DNA from: JANNHK01 sp034408875
Lineage (GTDB): Bacteria; Actinomycetota; Acidimicrobiia; IMCC26256; PALSA-610
NCBI GenBank assembly: GCA_034408875.1
Contig: JAWXCJ010000369.1
Location: 1-12,437 of the forward strand
Reading direction: 5' to 3'
Length of the DNA stretch: 12,437 nt
Shown in pieces: positions 1-6,248 of the stretch. The notes under the pieces were generated by a model, which was not told the DNA's origin, made no database searches, and was given only the letters and a program-made list of their open reading frames with translations. Position 1 is the stretch's first letter, and every line of letters starts with the position of its first letter. The position numbers and the translations under genes are program-made.

Positions 1-1
1 C

Positions 2-151
2 CGCGAAGACCGCGGCGTCGTCGCCGTCTTCGACAAACGCCTCGCCACCGCCGGCTACCGCCGCGCGATCCTCGACTCCCTACCCCCGTTCAAACGAACC
101 GTCAACGGCGAAGAAGTACGCCGGTTCCTCGCCGAGATCACGAGCACGTAA
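2..151 (+). CDS. dinG: DinG-family ATP-dependent DNA helicase, C-terminal end only
   Basis: This is the last 49 codons of a gene that enters from the left edge, ending in TAA. The visible residues include DRGVVAVFDKRLATAGYR followed by LPPFKRT. This matches the conserved end of the DinG/XPD-like superfamily 2 helicases, where the segment D-R-G-V-V-x-V-x-D-x-R lies in helicase motif VI and its arginines contact ATP. These enzymes unwind damaged or structured DNA using ATP, and many carry an iron-sulfur cluster. That part of the protein is not in the window, so the Fe-S cysteines and Walker motifs cannot be checked. The gene converges on the EamA transporter gene, with a long hairpin between them. 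Family assignment is fairly firm; the exact paralogue is not certain. Confidence 0.75.
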   Translation, partial: REDRGVVAVFDKRLATAGYRRAILDSLPPFKRTVNGEEVRRFLAEITST

Positions 152-162
152 GGCAAGGCTGC

Positions 163-210
163 TTCTGGACGCGCGTATGTGTTTTCAGCGACATATACGC
201 GCGTCCAGAA
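163..210. terminator. Long hairpin between convergent genes
   Basis: Arms 163-181 and 192-210 pair over 19 bp with a single G-T wobble, leaving a loop of about 10 bases (182-191). The arm begins TTCTGGACGCGCGTAT. It lies between the helicase stop codon at 151 and the transporter stop codon at 214, so it can serve transcription from both sides. Neither strand has a clear T-run after the stem, so it would be a non-canonical terminator or a transcript-end stabiliser. Confidence 0.6.
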
Positions 211-213
211 CGG

Positions 214-1104
214 TCAGGGGACCAGTTCGGCCTCGTGGGGGGCCGCGAGCGCCGCGAGCACGGCTCCGGCGAGCACCGCCGCTCCCCCGATCGCCACGAG
301 AAGGCGCACCGACTCGTCGAGGAAGATCGCCGCCAGCACGACCCCGGTCACCGCTTCGAGCGCCATCACGATCGCGGTCCTCGTGGGGCCGATGCGGCCG
401 AGGACGACGAAGAACAATGTGAACGCGATCGCCGTCGCGATGCCGTTGGCCACGAGCGCGGCGAACGCCTCGCCTCCCGGCGTCTCGAGCTCGCCGCGGA
501 CGAGCCCGATCGTCAGCACCCCGGCCGACGCGCCGAGCGCGGTCCACGTGGCCGCGGTGAGCGAGTCGGTGTGTACGAGAAAACGATCGCTCACCAGCAC
601 GTACGTCGAGAACAGCACGATCGACACACACACGCACAGCACACCGAACGGCGTGATCGTCACCCGGCCCCCGCCGATCGCCACGGTCACCGCGCCGCCG
701 ACCGCGAGCACCAGCGCAAGGGCGATGCGCCGGCTGGGCCGGGCGTTCCCGAGGAGCGCCTCGACCACCGCAATGACGGCGGGGTACGCGTAGAAGATCA
801 GCGCGACCGCCGCCGCAGTGCCGCGTTCGAGGCCCATATAGAAGAACGTCGACTCGGCCGCGTAGAGCACGAACCCGAGCCCGATCGCGATCGCCCGCTC
901 CCCCGGCGGCGGCAGACGCGGCCGGCGCGTGACGGCGAGCACTGCGATCAGCAGCGCGCCGGCAACGGCAAACCGGATACTCAGCGCGACGCTCGGCGGC
1001 AACCCGTCGCGTGCGACGGCCCGATTGAACAGGATCGTGCACCCGAACGCGAACGCGGCGATCGCCGCCAGCGCGAGATCGCGAAACCCCGACCGGGGTC
1101 TCAC
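214..1104 (-). CDS. EamA/DMT-superfamily inner-membrane transporter
   Basis: The gene encodes 296 residues from a GTG at 1104, the usual size for a ten-helix drug/metabolite transporter with two EamA repeats. Ten hydrophobic stretches can be read, starting at about residues 9-27. They include the repeat-typical segment AAAVALIFYAYPAVIAVVEA at the end of the first half and the RTAIVMALEAVTGVVLAAIFLDE-type segment near the end of the second. Members export or import small metabolites or amino acids; the substrate cannot be told. The reading frame is open further upstream to 1254, but GTG 1104 overlaps the TGA of the preceding prenyltransferase gene as GTGA, which indicates translational coupling and fixes the start. 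The C-terminus reads ELVP, and its stop codon lies inside a 13-base motif that recurs at 6178-6190. Confidence 0.88.
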   Translation of the reverse strand: MRPRSGFRDLALAAIAAFAFGCTILFNRAVARDGLPPSVALSIRFAVAGALLIAVLAVTRRPRLPPPGERAIAIGLGFVLYAAESTFFYMGLERGTAAAVALIFYAYPAVIAVVEALLGNARPSRRIALALVLAVGGAVTVAIGGGRVTITPFGVLCVCVSIVLFSTYVLVSDRFLVHTDSLTAATWTALGASAGVLTIGLVRGELETPGGEAFAALVANGIATAIAFTLFFVVLGRIGPTRTAIVMALEAVTGVVLAAIFLDESVRLLVAIGGAAVLAGAVLAALAAPHEAELVP

Positions 1105-2129
1105 CACCCGAGGATCGCGCCCGCAATCAGTCCCAGTACGAGCAAGCCACCCGCCCGGCGGGTGACCAGGAACGAGATGGCCGCGAACCACAGCGGCCAC
1201 ACCGGGTTCGGCATCGGCGACACGGCGGGCTTCGGTGCTGAATACGCCTTCCACACCTTGACCATCACCGGCAGCGACGCCAACACGAGCAGCGCGCCGA
1301 CGGGCATGACCTGGGCGATGACGAGCGCGATCACGCCGAGGTAGAAGGCGACGAACATTCCCTTGGTCACGGCCCGGGCGCGCGCCTCGCCGAGGAGAAC
1401 GGGCAGCGTGTTGGTGCCGTCGGGTTCATCCCACGGGATCTTGTCGATGTGCTTGCCCATCAACACGGTCGTGCACAGCACCGCGTACGGGAGCGACGCG
1501 AGGAGCACCGCGCCGGGGATCTCGCCGGTCGCCGCGTAGTAGCAGCCGCCGACCATCAACGGGCCCCATACGACGAGCACGGTCGGTTCGCCGAGTCCGC
1601 GCTTCTTGAGCCGCAGCGGCGGCGCGGTGTACGCGGCCGAGAGCAGGAAACCGCCGAGCGCGAACGCGGTGATCGGCCAGCCCTGCGCGGCCGTCAGCAC
1701 GATCATGATCGCCAGGCACAGCACGTTCACGATGAGCACGTAGCGCTTCAGCTGACCGCGGGTCACGACACCCGAGAGCACCGGGTGCGGCGAGTAGAGA
1801 TTGCGGGGGTAGTCCTCGCGGTCGGTGCCGACCTGGTGGTCGAACAGGTCGTTCATCAGGTTGTTCGACATGTGCGCCGCCACGATGCCGATCGCGGCGA
1901 GCGCGAACCAACCCCACGACACGTCGACGTCGCGGTAGATCGCGATCAGCCCGGCGAGTGCGGCCGAGACCAGCGTCATCGGCAGCACACCGGCGCGGGT
2001 CAGGTACAGCCACTTCGAGATGGGGTCCATGTGCCCGCGGGGCGGGTTGGTCGTCGCGAGCACGTACTTCCAGTTGTGCAGCAACCCGTGGTGCTCAGTG
2101 CCTTCGCGCGGCACTTCAACATCGGTCAT
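1101..2129 (-). CDS. UbiA-family polyprenyltransferase (MenA-like), membrane-bound
   Basis: This 342-residue integral membrane protein belongs to the UbiA superfamily, which transfers a prenyl chain from a prenyl diphosphate to an acceptor such as a quinone head group. The first Asp-rich motif is NDLFDHQVGTD (N93, D94, D97, D103), very like the NDxxDxxxGxD of MenA. The second is DKIPWDEPDGTNTLP (D229, D234, D237), and it precedes the characteristic LPVLLGE. These motifs bind Mg-diphosphate. About eight or nine hydrophobic helices are visible. The N-terminus is soluble, with about 35 residues before the first helix. The start ATG is supported by a -10-like TAGGCT six bases upstream, so the message may be leaderless. 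The acceptor is unknown: menaquinone synthesis is possible, but no men genes are adjacent. It is followed by the coupled EamA gene. Confidence 0.88.
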   Translation of the reverse strand: MTDVEVPREGTEHHGLLHNWKYVLATTNPPRGHMDPISKWLYLTRAGVLPMTLVSAALAGLIAIYRDVDVSWGWFALAAIGIVAAHMSNNLMNDLFDHQVGTDREDYPRNLYSPHPVLSGVVTRGQLKRYVLIVNVLCLAIMIVLTAAQGWPITAFALGGFLLSAAYTAPPLRLKKRGLGEPTVLVVWGPLMVGGCYYAATGEIPGAVLLASLPYAVLCTTVLMGKHIDKIPWDEPDGTNTLPVLLGEARARAVTKGMFVAFYLGVIALVIAQVMPVGALLVLASLPVMVKVWKAYSAPKPAVSPMPNPVWPLWFAAISFLVTRRAGGLLVLGLIAGAILGW

Positions 2130-2135
2130 GGCGGG

Positions 2136-2141
2136 AGCCTA
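2136..2141 (-). promoter_or_regulatory. -10 box for a leaderless prenyltransferase transcript
   Basis: Read on the minus strand, TAGGCT fits the actinobacterial TANNNT -10 consensus. It is followed by six bases (CCCGCC) and then the ATG at 2129. No Shine-Dalgarno sequence is visible between them. This geometry would place the first transcribed base at or next to the start codon. No good -35 element is apparent. Confidence 0.45.
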
Positions 2142-2157
2142 GATCGACGGCTTCGAA

Positions 2158-2793
2158 TCAGGCGACGTGACGACCGCGGCGCCTGTGCAGGAACTCCATA
2201 AGCGTGGCCTGGACGTCGGCCTGCAACTCGTCGAACCGCACGCCGATCGTACCGGGGACGCCTTCACCGCCTCCGGCTCGAATCACGCGGCCGGGCAAGG
2301 TGACCCGAAGCGGCAACTCGGCCTCGACCGTGACCGCGACCTTGGCCGGGACGACGACCTCGACGCGCACCGAGCAGCCGCCTTGCGAGAGGTCGACGAT
2401 CTTGGCCGGGACCGAAAGGATTCGTCCGTCGTCACGCGTGATACGCAGCGTCGTCGCCTGGTTCACGCGCACCCGCGTGTAGCGGCGCCGGCGCGGCAAC
2501 TCGCTCGGCTCACCGCTGATCGCGATCCGCACCGTGCTGCCTGTCCGGTTGCTCAACCGTCCCTCCAACGCGAGCACCGAGCGCTCGAGTTCGAGCGCCA
2601 ACCTGAACCTCTCGCCGATCTGAAGGTCGGGCGGCAGGCGCTCACCCGGCGCGCACCGCAGGTCGACGATCCCGCGCGACTCGCCGTCGAAGATGACTCG
2701 AAAGACCCGACGTGCCGTTGTCGAGCCGCGCGTCAACGTGCCCTCGGTATGGGCGGGACAACGCAGCGTCGACTCCGACCCGCGGCGGTTCAC
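2158..2793 (-). CDS. PilZ-domain c-di-GMP-binding protein (YcgR-like two-domain layout)
   Basis: The gene encodes up to 211 residues. The PilZ signature is complete: R103-x-x-x-R107 within RRRRYTR, then D134-L-S136-Q-G-G139, the two loops that wrap around cyclic di-GMP. The roughly 95 residues before it, rich in beta-strand-like sequence, resemble the YcgR N-terminal domain seen in many PilZ effectors. The protein is predicted to be cytosolic and to change a partner's activity when c-di-GMP rises; the partner cannot be named. The start is uncertain: GTG at 2793 is used here, but TTG at 2736, preceded by GAGGG, would remove 19 poorly conserved residues. It lies 28 bp upstream of the prenyltransferase on the same strand, so co-transcription is possible, although the prenyltransferase seems to have its own promoter in the gap. 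Confidence 0.88.
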   Translation of the reverse strand: MNRRGSESTLRCPAHTEGTLTRGSTTARRVFRVIFDGESRGIVDLRCAPGERLPPDLQIGERFRLALELERSVLALEGRLSNRTGSTVRIAISGEPSELPRRRRYTRVRVNQATTLRITRDDGRILSVPAKIVDLSQGGCSVRVEVVVPAKVAVTVEAELPLRVTLPGRVIRAGGGEGVPGTIGVRFDELQADVQATLMEFLHRRRGRHVA

Positions 2794-2843
2794 CCGCTTT
2801 ATGTCGTGACGAAACCGCTCCGCCTGAAGCGGGCCGGGCTGTC

Positions 2844-2857
2844 GTGACCAAGATCAC
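2844..2857. promoter_or_regulatory. Possible CRP/FNR-type operator upstream of the PilZ gene
   Basis: GTGACCAAGATCAC is an inverted repeat of GTGA and TCAC with a 6-base spacer, the core spacing of CRP/GlxR sites. The outer T and A of the full consensus are absent. It is centred about 57 bp upstream of the annotated PilZ start. A 9-base direct repeat, TGTCGTGAC, occurs at 2802-2810 and 2840-2848, the second copy overlapping the left half-site. No regulator gene is in the window. Confidence 0.3.
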
Positions 2858-2870
2858 TGACAAACACCTG

Positions 2871-2920
2871 AAAAGACCGTGCGTCGCTTGGGGTACCTGT
2901 AGTGGCCCCAAGCGACGCAC
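2871..2920 (-). terminator. Rho-independent terminator of the repeat-protein gene
   Basis: A perfect 15-bp stem (2879-2893 with 2906-2920) and a 12-base loop lie six bases after the stop codon of the minus-strand secreted-protein gene. On that strand the stem is followed after a few bases by TCTTTT (2876-2871), a short T-run. The arm GTGCGTCGCT is shared with the hairpin at 6131-6173. Confidence 0.8.
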
Positions 2921-2926
2921 CGGTCG

Positions 2927-4693
2927 TTACGCCGTCGGGGCGCCGTGGAAGGCGGCGGTGCCGAAGCTGAAGATGCCGCCGTCGGTCGCGGCGAGCCAGT
3001 AGCCGGCGCCGCCGGGTGTCACGGCGATCGAGTCGACCGGCGAGTTGAGTGAGATCGCACCGGTCGAGCCGTGGAACGTGGCGTTGCCGAACGTGAAGAC
3101 GCCACCGTCGTCGGCCACGAACCAGTAGCCGGCGCCAGTCGAGGTCGCCGCCATCGCGACGACGGGCCGGTTCAGACGGATCGCGCCCGTCGAACCGTGG
3201 AAGGCCGCGTCACCGAACGAGAACACGCCCCCGTCGGATGCGACCATCCAGTACCCGGCGCCACTCGGGGTCGGGGCCATGCCGACCACCGGCTGGTTCA
3301 GGCGGATCGCGCCCGTCGAACCGTAGAAGGCCGCGTCGCCGAACGAGAACACGCCACCGTCGTCGGCCACCAACCAGTAACCGTTGCCCGACGGTGTCGA
3401 TGCCATGCCGACGATCGGGCGGTTCAGACGGATCGCACCCGTCGAACCCTTGAAGCTCGCGTCACCGAACGAGAACACGCCCCCGTCGTCGGCCACCAAC
3501 CAGTAACCGTTGCCTGTGGGCGTCGCCGCCATGTCGACGATGGGCCGGTTCAACGTCGTGCCGCTCATCGAGCCGCGGTACAGGGCATCGCCGTACGAGT
3601 ACACACCGCCGTCGGCCGCCGCGACCAGGTAGCCGAGACCCGTGGCCGACGACACCATGTCGACGCGCTTCGGCACCGCCGGGTCGGTTGTGCCGGAACC
3701 TTTGACGATGGAGTACACCGGCGTGGAGAACGTGATGTCGCGCATCGAGACCTTGAGCCCACCCGTGACCCGCGTTGTCGTGAACGCGGGCGAAGAACTC
3801 ACGCCGCCTTCGCTACGCGTCACGACCAGGCGATCGGCGAGCGTCGTGTCGGTGGTACCGAACATCGCCAGCAGCACCGAATCGGGAAGGAACGCTTCGA
3901 GCTTGCCCACGTTGATCGTGCCGTCGAGCTTGCGGGTCGGGCCGCCGAGCGTGACGGACAGGCCGGGTTCCTCGTCGTCCTGCACCGCCTGCGCGAATCC
4001 GGCGATCGCGTTCTCGAACGCGAAGTACGCACCTGTGAAGGTCGAGAACGATCCGGCCGTGTCGAGGTCGAGGTCGAGGTACACGCCGATACCGTCGTAG
4101 ATCGATGCCGGCGCCCGGCAGTCGGGCGGCGTCGCCGAGCACTGGTTGTATTCGTTCGCGACCGTCACGAAGTCGACCGGCTTCACCGTGACATCGAGCG
4201 ACGCGGAGGCTGCGCCGAGGTTGGCAGTTGTCCAGTTGGTGACGGTGCCCTGCACGAGTGCGAACGAGAAGTAGCGCGCCAGGTCGCCCATGTTGCTCAG
4301 CACAATTCGGATCGACGAGTTCTTCGTGACCGCATTGCCGAGCGGCGTCACCGCGCCGGTGAGGTTGCGGCTGTAGTCGCTGCCCGACCGGCGGATGATC
4401 GTGATGCCGGTCTTGCGGGCGCCGGTGGTGTTGGCACAGACGGCGACGCCCAGACCGCCGTCGGCCGGGTTGGCCGGGTCGGCGATGGTCTCACCGTCGA
4501 CGGTCATCGACGCGACGACCGGCCGGTTGATGCCGAGACCCGTCCACGTGTACGTGGTGCTGCCGTTGTCGCACTGCGACTGGTTGGGCATGGAGTCGAC
4601 GGCGGCGTCTGCGGCTTGGGGAACGACCGTCAGACCGGTGACGACGAGAGAGCCGACACTGACCATGGCTACGAAGCGGTGGCGAAAGGACAT
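2927..4693 (-). CDS. Secreted protein with six C-terminal GYW-type repeats (probable beta-propeller)
   Basis: The chosen ATG at 4693 gives 588 residues and a clear Sec signal peptide: a basic MSFRHR start, a hydrophobic core and a likely cleavage after QAADA. The frame is open to a GTG at 4720, which would add nine residues. A GGAGGG lies 16 bases before the ATG, rather far. Residues ~32-340 form a region I do not recognise, rich in Thr, Ser and Val and with few Lys; it looks like an extracellular beta domain. Residues ~341-588 are six tandem 42-residue units of the form GYWLVADDGGVFSFGDAxF followed by xGSTGAIRLNxP. Such repeats occur in many secreted actinobacterial proteins, especially Acidimicrobiia. 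Six closed units would suit a six-bladed propeller (inference). Role unknown; binding or a structural role at the cell surface is plausible. A terminator follows directly. Confidence 0.85.
   Translation of the reverse strand: MSFRHRFVAMVSVGSLVVTGLTVVPQAADAAVDSMPNQSQCDNGSTTYTWTGLGINRPVVASMTVDGETIADPANPADGGLGVAVCANTTGARKTGITIIRRSGSDYSRNLTGAVTPLGNAVTKNSSIRIVLSNMGDLARYFSFALVQGTVTNWTTANLGAASASLDVTVKPVDFVTVANEYNQCSATPPDCRAPASIYDGIGVYLDLDLDTAGSFSTFTGAYFAFENAIAGFAQAVQDDEEPGLSVTLGGPTRKLDGTINVGKLEAFLPDSVLLAMFGTTDTTLADRLVVTRSEGGVSSSPAFTTTRVTGGLKVSMRDITFSTPVYSIVKGSGTTDPAVPKRVDMVSSATGLGYLVAAADGGVYSYGDALYRGSMSGTTLNRPIVDMAATPTGNGYWLVADDGGVFSFGDASFKGSTGAIRLNRPIVGMASTPSGNGYWLVADDGGVFSFGDAAFYGSTGAIRLNQPVVGMAPTPSGAGYWMVASDGGVFSFGDAAFHGSTGAIRLNRPVVAMAATSTGAGYWFVADDGGVFTFGNATFHGSTGAISLNSPVDSIAVTPGGAGYWLAATDGGIFSFGTAAFHGAPTA
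2930..3673 (-). repeat. Tandem 126-bp coding repeats
   Basis: Six units of 126 bp encode the C-terminal repeats of the secreted protein. Period markers on the plus strand are GGTTCAG at 3169, 3295 and 3421, exactly 126 bp apart, and the shared CGAACGAGAACACGCC. The middle units are the most alike at DNA level; two share a continuous identical run of about 30 bases. The outer units have diverged. This indicates growth by internal duplication. Confidence 0.85.
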
Positions 4694-4738
4694 GCGACCC
4701 GATCGGCCACCCTCCGGCACAGATGAGTAAATGGAACC

Positions 4739-5299
4739 TCACCCTCCGTAGTTCATGCGCGTGTCTTCCATGCGCAGCACCTCGGTTTCCTCGTCCTTGA
4801 GAAACGCCGCGTTGACGACTTCGCCCAGGAACAGCGTGTGATTGCCCACCTCGACGGGTTGGCGCACGACGCATTCGATGTAGGCCACACTCTGCGCAAG
4901 GACAGGTGCGCCCGTTTCGGGGCCGTCGACGTACGGGAAGCCGTTGAGGGTGCGCGCCGCAAGGTCGACCTCGACCGGCTTGGTGAACTTGCGGACGATG
5001 GCGCGGTCCTCGCGGTCGATGACGCACAGCGCGAACACGCCACTTGCCGCGATCAGCTCGTGCGTGAACGCGTCCTTTTCGACTCCGATCCCGAGCAGCT
5101 TCGGGTCGAACGACACCTGCGTCGCCCAGTTGAGGGTCATGCCGTTGCGGCGCTCGCCCTTGTCGGTCGTGCCGACGACGTAGAGCCCCGACGGCATCTT
5201 CCACAACACCCGCCGCCGCAACCGGTCGAACTCGTCGTGCGCCTCGGGCGAGTCGGCACCTTGAGGAAACGGCGGGACGGGGCCTTCCTTCACGGGCAT
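4739..5299 (-). CDS. Flavin reductase-like, FMN-binding split-barrel protein
   Basis: From the ATG at 5299 the product is 186 residues, typical for the flavin reductase-like family. Features are MPSGLYVVGT (35-44), NGMTLNWATQVSFDPKLLG (52-70) and VGNHTLFLGEV (151-161). These correspond to the flavin-binding beta strands and the GDHxxxxGxV strand of the family, with Asn replacing the usual Asp in GDH. Members either reduce free FMN/FAD with NAD(P)H to feed a monooxygenase, or bind FMN for other redox work. No monooxygenase is visible nearby. An open frame extends upstream to 5404, but it would run into the divergent crotonase gene. ATG 5299 sits 7 bases after a TAACCT -10 box and is preferred. 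The repeat-protein gene follows 45 bp later on the same strand and may be co-transcribed. Confidence 0.8.
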   Translation of the reverse strand: MPVKEGPVPPFPQGADSPEAHDEFDRLRRRVLWKMPSGLYVVGTTDKGERRNGMTLNWATQVSFDPKLLGIGVEKDAFTHELIAASGVFALCVIDREDRAIVRKFTKPVEVDLAARTLNGFPYVDGPETGAPVLAQSVAYIECVVRQPVEVGNHTLFLGEVVNAAFLKDEETEVLRMEDTRMNYGG

Positions 5300-5306
5300 G
5301 AGGTCG

Positions 5307-5316
5307 AGGTTAGGTT
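5307..5316. promoter_or_regulatory. Overlapping divergent -10 boxes in a 23-bp spacer
   Basis: The 23 bp between ATG 5299 (-) and GTG 5323 (+) contain AGGTTAGGTT. On the plus strand TAGGTT (5311-5316) lies six bases before the GTG. On the minus strand TAACCT (5312-5307) lies seven bases before the ATG. Both fit TANNNT with leaderless spacing, and they share two base pairs. Neither gene has a Shine-Dalgarno in this spacer. Confidence 0.55.
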
Positions 5317-5322
5317 CTGGCC

Positions 5323-6129
5323 GTGACCGACCGCTACGCCGCGTTCCCCAGCTTGACGTTTGAGCACCCGGAGCCCGGCATCCTGCGCGTCGTCCTCGAC
5401 GCACCGAACCTCAACGCAGTCACCGCCGACATGCACCGCGATCTCGCCGACGTGTGGCTCGCGGTCGACCGCGACCCCGACGTGCGGGTCGCGATCGTGC
5501 AGGGCGCGGGCCGCGCGTTCTCGGCCGGCGGCAGCTTCGACCTCCTGCGCGACATGACCGACGAGTACGCGGCCCGAACGCGGGTGATGCGCGAGGCACG
5601 CGACATTGTGCTGAACGTCGTCAACTGCTCGAAGCCGATCGTGTCGGCGATCCACGGTCCCGCGGTCGGCGCCGGTCTCGTCGTCGCCCTCCTCGCCGAC
5701 ATCTCGATCGCGGGGCGCAGCGCGCGCATCATCGACGGGCACACGCGCCTCGGTGTCGCGGCAGGCGACCACGCCGCGATCTGCTGGCCGTTGCTGTGCG
5801 GCATGGCGAAGGCGAAGTACTACCTCCTCACGTGCGAGACGCTGACAGGCGAGGAAGCCGAACGCATCGGCCTGGTGTCGCTCGTGGTCGACGACGGCGA
5901 GGAACAGGCGCGTGCACTCGAAGTCGCACGCACGCTCGCGGCCGGCGCGCAGAGCGCCATCCGCTGGACGAAGCACACGCTGAACCACTGGTATCGCGCC
6001 CAAGGCCCCGCGTTCGACGCTTCGCTCGCGTACGAGTTCTACGGCTTCGGCGGGCCCGACGCGACCGAAGGCCTCGCCGCCCACCTCGAAAAGCGCCCGC
6101 CGAATTTCACCGGCCCCACCAGCGAGTAG
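5323..6129 (+). CDS. Crotonase-superfamily (enoyl-CoA hydratase/isomerase-like) protein with altered active site
   Basis: This 268-residue protein starts at a GTG directly downstream of a -10 box. The crotonase fold is clear: the first oxyanion-hole loop is RAFSAGGSFDLL (64-75), the second is HGPAVGAGLVVALLADI (111-127), and the C-terminal part contains LTGEEAERIGLVSLVV. Crotonases bind acyl-CoA and stabilise a thioester enolate. Aligned by eye to rat mitochondrial enoyl-CoA hydratase, the two catalytic glutamates (E144, E164) correspond to V120 and H140, so ordinary hydration of enoyl-CoA is unlikely. H140 lies in DGHTRLGVAAGDHA, which offers His and Asp residues as alternative catalysts (inference). 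Substrate and reaction are therefore unknown. It is transcribed away from the flavin reductase-like gene and ends in a strong hairpin. Confidence 0.88.
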   Translation: MTDRYAAFPSLTFEHPEPGILRVVLDAPNLNAVTADMHRDLADVWLAVDRDPDVRVAIVQGAGRAFSAGGSFDLLRDMTDEYAARTRVMREARDIVLNVVNCSKPIVSAIHGPAVGAGLVVALLADISIAGRSARIIDGHTRLGVAAGDHAAICWPLLCGMAKAKYYLLTCETLTGEEAERIGLVSLVVDDGEEQARALEVARTLAAGAQSAIRWTKHTLNHWYRAQGPAFDASLAYEFYGFGGPDATEGLAAHLEKRPPNFTGPTSE

Positions 6130-6179
6130 CCGTGCGTCGCTAGGGGGTGAGAATTCCCCTCTAGCGACGCACGACTACT
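6125..6179. terminator. Strong hairpin after the crotonase gene
   Basis: Arms 6131-6143 and 6161-6173 pair perfectly over 13 bp, then continue inward by a G-T wobble and three G-C pairs. Outside one mismatch, a further five pairs (6125-6129 with 6175-6179) include the TAG stop codon. No long T-run follows. It lies between convergent transcription units and shares its GTGCGTCGCT arm with the hairpin at 2879-2920. Confidence 0.7.
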
Positions 6180-6214
6180 GGTCCCCTGACATCGCACCAC
6201 CTCCCCCCTCGTCA

Positions 6215-6238
6215 CGGCCCCGGATTCGCCCGGGGCCG
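6215..6238 (-). terminator. GC-rich hairpin after the lipoprotein operon
   Basis: CGGCCCCGG and CCGGGGCCG form a perfect 9-bp stem with a 6-base loop (ATTCGC on the plus strand). It starts 10 bases after the minus-strand lipoprotein stop codon. No T-run follows on the minus strand. It is probably the 3' end of the two-component operon message. Confidence 0.6.
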
Positions 6239-6248
6239 CGGCGCGCGA

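Noticed and set aside
235..1344. Plus-strand open frame of 369 codons over the EamA and prenyltransferase genes
   Set aside because: The product is almost all Arg, Asp, His and Glu with no fold-like pattern; the opposite strand encodes clear ten-helix and UbiA proteins.
2930..3673. Regularly spaced repeats considered as a CRISPR array
   Set aside because: The 126-bp period keeps an open frame and encodes GYW-type protein repeats; there are no short repeats with unique spacers.
3071..4726. Long plus-strand open frame (551 codons) across the secreted-protein gene
   Set aside because: It is antisense to a gene with a signal peptide and recognisable repeats. Its product is Arg/His/Asp-rich low-complexity sequence typical of GC-rich shadow frames.
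4694..4738. Possible promoter (TTTACT) just before the secreted-protein gene
   Set aside because: Only a 4 of 6 match with no -35. The gene may simply be read through from the flavin reductase-like gene 45 bp upstream.
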